A stretch of DNA of 64,000 nt from Apostichopus japonicus (lineage: Eukaryota; Echinodermata; Holothuroidea; Aspidochirotida; Stichopodidae): contig NC_092582.1 in assembly GCF_037975245.1 (NCBI RefSeq), positions 18,626,577-18,690,576 of the forward strand, written 5' to 3'. A program made the translations under genes and the position numbers. Below, piece by piece: positions 61,472 to 64,000 of this stretch. Below the pieces are notes generated by a model. It worked only from the letters and a program-made list of their open reading frames with translations, did no database searches and was not told where the DNA came from. Within the stretch, counting starts at the first letter, position 1. Each line of letters opens with the position of its first letter.

Positions 61472-61780
61472 AAACTTCAAACTAAGTAAGCAACTTTCTT
61501 CCTTCTGGTGGGGGGGGGGGGGGGGCACTTGCACACCCAACCTCTGTAAATCCAGACATGGTGTTACCATTTTATCTTGGCTTTATCTCCTACCATCACT
61601 TCCATCTTTCTTTCTTCTCAATGCTCGTTGTCTTCCATTCTGTCCTACCCTTTACTAGACCAAACAAATCACCTTCTATTCATTAGTTTAGTTTTTCTAA
61701 TTAACTGTCCCATCTGTCTCAAATTCAAACTGTTTTTTTCCTCCCTGCTGCTGCTGTTGGGCTTAGTCTGCCTCTATAGA

Positions 61781-61876
61781 GTAAAATCCTGCTTGCATAG
61801 ATATGTCCGGCCCTTTAACTTATATAAAGTAACATCCTGCTGGCATGGATATGTCCGGCCCTTTAACTTAATATAT
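61781..61876 (+). repeat. 48-bp direct duplication
   Basis: Two adjacent copies of gtaaaatcctgcttgcatag followed by atatgtccggccctttaact, with a few differences. Confidence 0.85.
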
Positions 61877-62020
61877 AAATCTACATATGCGGCGGGCTAC
61901 CTGCGTTAGTCAAGCACTGATTTGTTTTAACAAGTTATATAATACTCTCTCTCTTTCTTTAATTTCTGTACTGACACACAAAAAACCTAATTTTCATAAA
62001 GGTGAGTAGGCAGTCAATAC

Positions 62021-62117
62021 CTTGTATGCTATTCTGTACGGGCAGTTTCTTCCGAAGCCGACGGGAGGTTCCATTTCTTTTAGCATTTCGTACATCTCCT
62101 TGTAGTTTATCCGGCCG
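62021..62117 (-). CDS. CaV2 exon: second half of EF-hand-like region
   Basis: 97 bp. Its first base completes a Thr codon split across the junction, and 32 full codons follow (residues 44-75), ending in phase 0 at ...YRIAYK|GTATTG. The reading [18 protein letters not shown] followed by [14 protein letters not shown] matches the CaV segment between the EF-hand loop and the pre-IQ helix (PPLGFGKxCPxRVA in relatives). In vertebrate CACNA1B this region is encoded by mutually exclusive exons 37a/37b. I looked for a second copy nearby and saw only this one. The acceptor is CCAACAG. Confidence 0.97.
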
Positions 62118-62862
62118 CTGTTGGAACAGAACGATCATGATGTTTGCATCGTTATCGATAATACGTACATATTTTAATACCGCCGTACAGAACAATGTTT
62201 TGTTACATAACTATTGTTAATATGGGACGATACTTTTAAATGTTGAAGAACAGATGAAAGATATCGCTAGGATATAAATAGAAAATGAGAAACAAATGCA
62301 ACTTAGGCATATGACGACAGCAAGTGAGATATCAAGTGCATATATTATAGGTAATCCTGCCTGGATTTGTGTAGTACACAGAAGCCAGATTACCTTGTAT
62401 ATCATAATACCAGGCCGGTCACCTCTCCGGTATCACTGCATACAACCATATTAACCATAAAAAGCATATAAAGCATATATAACATATATAAAATTTTGTC
62501 ATGAGGCCAGAGTAATTTACGAGAAAAAAACATGGAATGTAATCCCCACCAACCGAAAAACAGAACTCAGTGACATCAAAAGAATGAAAACATAAATAAA
62601 AACATTTTTCACATCCCATTGTTTTCTAAACCATTGATATTATAAGAGGACAATATTCTCACTAGATTGGGCCCAGGGGACAATTATTTAAGTCTTTGGA
62701 TCCTTCTTTTACCCAATCGATCCTTGGACCTCTGAATTCTACCTCCGGGACCTTCCTAATCAGCCCCACCCCTTATCGTCAGGCCTGTTCGATTGTCAAT
62801 ATGAGAGCAATGACAATTCCGAGTGTTATCAAAAAAATATATCAAACCGTTGAGGGACTTAC
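62118..62862 (-). other. CaV2 intron (745 bp)
   Basis: Between the two EF-hand-region exons. No second version of the neighbouring exon and no repeat family was recognised. Confidence 0.8.
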
Positions 62863-62990
62863 GTTCCGGCAGGATCATAGTCTCCCCAAACTCGGACATA
62901 TTCATCTAGATGATGAGCTCCCAAGATGGAGGCATCTCTTGTCAGGTAGTCAAAGTTATCCATGATGACAGCAACAAAGAGATTCAGCAT
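62863..62990 (-). CDS. CaV2 exon: end of domain IV S6 and start of EF-hand-like region
   Basis: 128 bp, starts in phase 0 and ends with two bases of a codon. It encodes residues 1-42 of the partial product. [19 protein letters not shown] is the near-invariant inner end of IVS6 in high-voltage-activated CaV channels, followed by [17 protein letters not shown], the first half of the degenerate EF-hand-like motif. IVS6 lines the pore and forms part of the activation gate. The ATG at 62990 is an internal methionine and not a start, because an acceptor (ttttag) sits directly before it and the preceding transmembrane segments are missing. The donor is AAC|GTAAGT. This is the most upstream exon found in the window. 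Confidence 0.98.
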
Positions 62991-64000
62991 CTAAAATAAC
63001 AATACAAAAGACAGTCATGCAGGGATTCTCACAGACGACAAATAACCACATTTTTAGATTTGATAATTCCCCATTCCATCGTATCTTGCGCATTCAACTT
63101 ATTCCTTTCGCCAGTTGTTTATTTACATGAAATTAAGCATGCCTTTACAAGCAGATGGGGCTGTCCGACCACACCCAAAATCAAACAGAAGGAGTCTGTC
63201 TGTATATAAATATATGTCTATATATCAATTCAAAATTACCGAAGAAGAGGTCTTTTGAAACTTATCTTGTAAGTTGTAAGCACCTTCAACATTTTTTTTT
63301 TAGTCTAAAGCAGCTTCTTTGTTGGGCCAAACTGCACAAGTGGAACTTCAAACTAGTCGATCTGCCAGGGCGGCTGTATGATAGTTAATCCAGTGTGTTC
63401 GCATGCTGGTGATCGCTTCCGTGCAACCTCATTTAATGCTTTGATTTAGAGATTTGTAAAACAGCACCAAACATACGCATTAGAACTGATATGAAAGGCG
63501 CCCTCTATAGAAATGCTTGAGAGCCATAATAGCATCGGTTGTACATATGTAATTCATTGGTTCATAAATATCTATTGATTCATTCGTTCATGAATATTTA
63601 TTAATTAATTGGTTCATGAATATCTATCAGTTCAGTCATTCATGAATATTTATTAATTCATTCGTTCATTCACCTGCTGTTTGCTTGACAACAGCTATAC
63701 AAAGCGAAGAACATAATACAGACCGTACTTTTTAAAATAAGCTACATTATCAACGTTGCCTGCTGAGAGCCGACGATATTAAAGCAAGCTTGGAATTATT
63801 ACTTTTTAATACGGAAGGCGTTGGATGCTACCATCCGAACTTCTTCAGAATGAATGAAACTGGGATATTTTAACAACGAAATTCATTCATATTTCATGAA
63901 AGGTGTGAAATCCATTTATTTCCTTTCCCAAAACAGTGCAGAATTTCTGATCATAAATAATGTATTGCAAACAAGGCAGGAAAAGAGCAAAACAAATTTA
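62991..64000 (-). other. Partial upstream intron of the CaV2 gene
   Basis: No IVS5-S6 pore-loop or S6 coding sequence is seen here, so the preceding exon lies beyond 64000. A two-copy 52-bp repeat is at 63559-63662. Confidence 0.75.
63559..63662 (+). repeat. 52-bp direct repeat, two copies
   Basis: Two copies of ggttcatgaatatctat followed by (t/c)(g/a)attcattcgttcatga and atatttattaatt; internally it is built of ttcatgaatat motifs. Confidence 0.8.

Larger units (their letters stand above)
60837..62020 (-). other. CaV2 intron (1184 bp)
   Basis: Largely occupied by the second MITE copy (61107-61471), a 14-base G run next to its end, and a 48-bp duplicated unit at 61781. A (CT)n stretch lies near 61945. 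Confidence 0.85.
2856..62990 (-). other. Gene span: CaV2-type voltage-gated calcium channel alpha-1 subunit, 3' part (C-terminal half of the transcript)
   Basis: Twelve supported coding exons on the minus strand: 62990-62863, 62117-62021, 60836-60731, 60465-60361, 59425-59316, 52364-51849, 40088-39850, 31127-31067, 20722-20594, 10043-8946, 7798-7723 and 3598-2856. Every junction has GT donor and AG acceptor and compatible phase. The summed coding length is 3408 nt, exactly 1135 codons plus a stop. The first residues ([19 protein letters not shown]) are the end of the last pore helix of a CaV channel, and [14 protein letters not shown] is the CaV2 rather than the CaV1 version of the pre-IQ segment. 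The protein is the pore-forming subunit of a presynaptic-type calcium channel in the plasma membrane; only its cytoplasmic tail and the end of IVS6 are here. The start codon and domains I-IV lie upstream of 64000. The CACNA1A/B/E split is vertebrate-specific, so no single vertebrate symbol is assigned. Confidence 0.96.

Overview
The window is eukaryotic DNA: AT-rich, with introns, very long non-coding stretches, many G/C homopolymer runs, microsatellites, minisatellites and short DNA-transposon relics. I find one gene, on the minus strand: the 3' (C-terminal) part of a CaV2-type (N/P/Q/R class) voltage-gated calcium channel alpha-1 subunit. The single invertebrate-like CaV2 sequence, long introns and repeat types suggest a marine invertebrate, perhaps an echinoderm such as a sea cucumber. 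That taxonomic guess is inference only.

Gene layout, in transcript order (high to low coordinates). Five compact exons at 62990-59316 encode the end of domain IV S6, the EF-hand-like region, the pre-IQ region and the IQ-like calmodulin-binding helix. Seven further exons down to 2856 encode a long, disordered, charge-rich tail: an acidic/coiled-coil exon (52364-51849), a Ser/Pro-rich exon (40088-39850), a 61-bp exon (31127-31067), an acidic exon (20722-20594), a large Arg/Ser/Asp-rich exon (10043-8946), a 76-bp exon (7798-7723) and the terminal exon (3598-2856). The twelve exons join with matching phases at all eleven junctions and give 1135 residues plus a stop. The 5' part of the gene (domains I to most of IV) lies beyond 64000.

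The tail carries two active-zone features known from CaV2 channels: a RIM-BP SH3-type proline motif (RRLPAIP) and an extreme C-terminus resembling the D-W-C PDZ ligand, but ending E-D-W-A. Three extra phase-0 candidate exons, at 57326-57279, 55823-55725 and a 21-nt candidate microexon at 42841-42821, could add alternative tail segments.

The introns hold no second gene that I can support. They contain: a 57/114-bp minisatellite (about 4.4-5.45 kb), a 63-bp minisatellite (14.0-15.0 kb), a 24-bp minisatellite between two copies of a duplicated 90-bp segment (21.6-22.6 kb), a 52-bp minisatellite (54.0-54.85 kb), a PIF/Harbinger-like MITE with TTA target duplication (17.6-18.0 kb), a two-copy dispersed MITE family (29.7-30.1 and 61.1-61.5 kb), three hAT-like relics (30.4, 38.0 and 45.4 kb), a tRNA-derived SINE (41.1 kb), and long (AT)n and purine tracts. 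No CRISPR array, rRNA, viral gene or novel multi-gene system was found.
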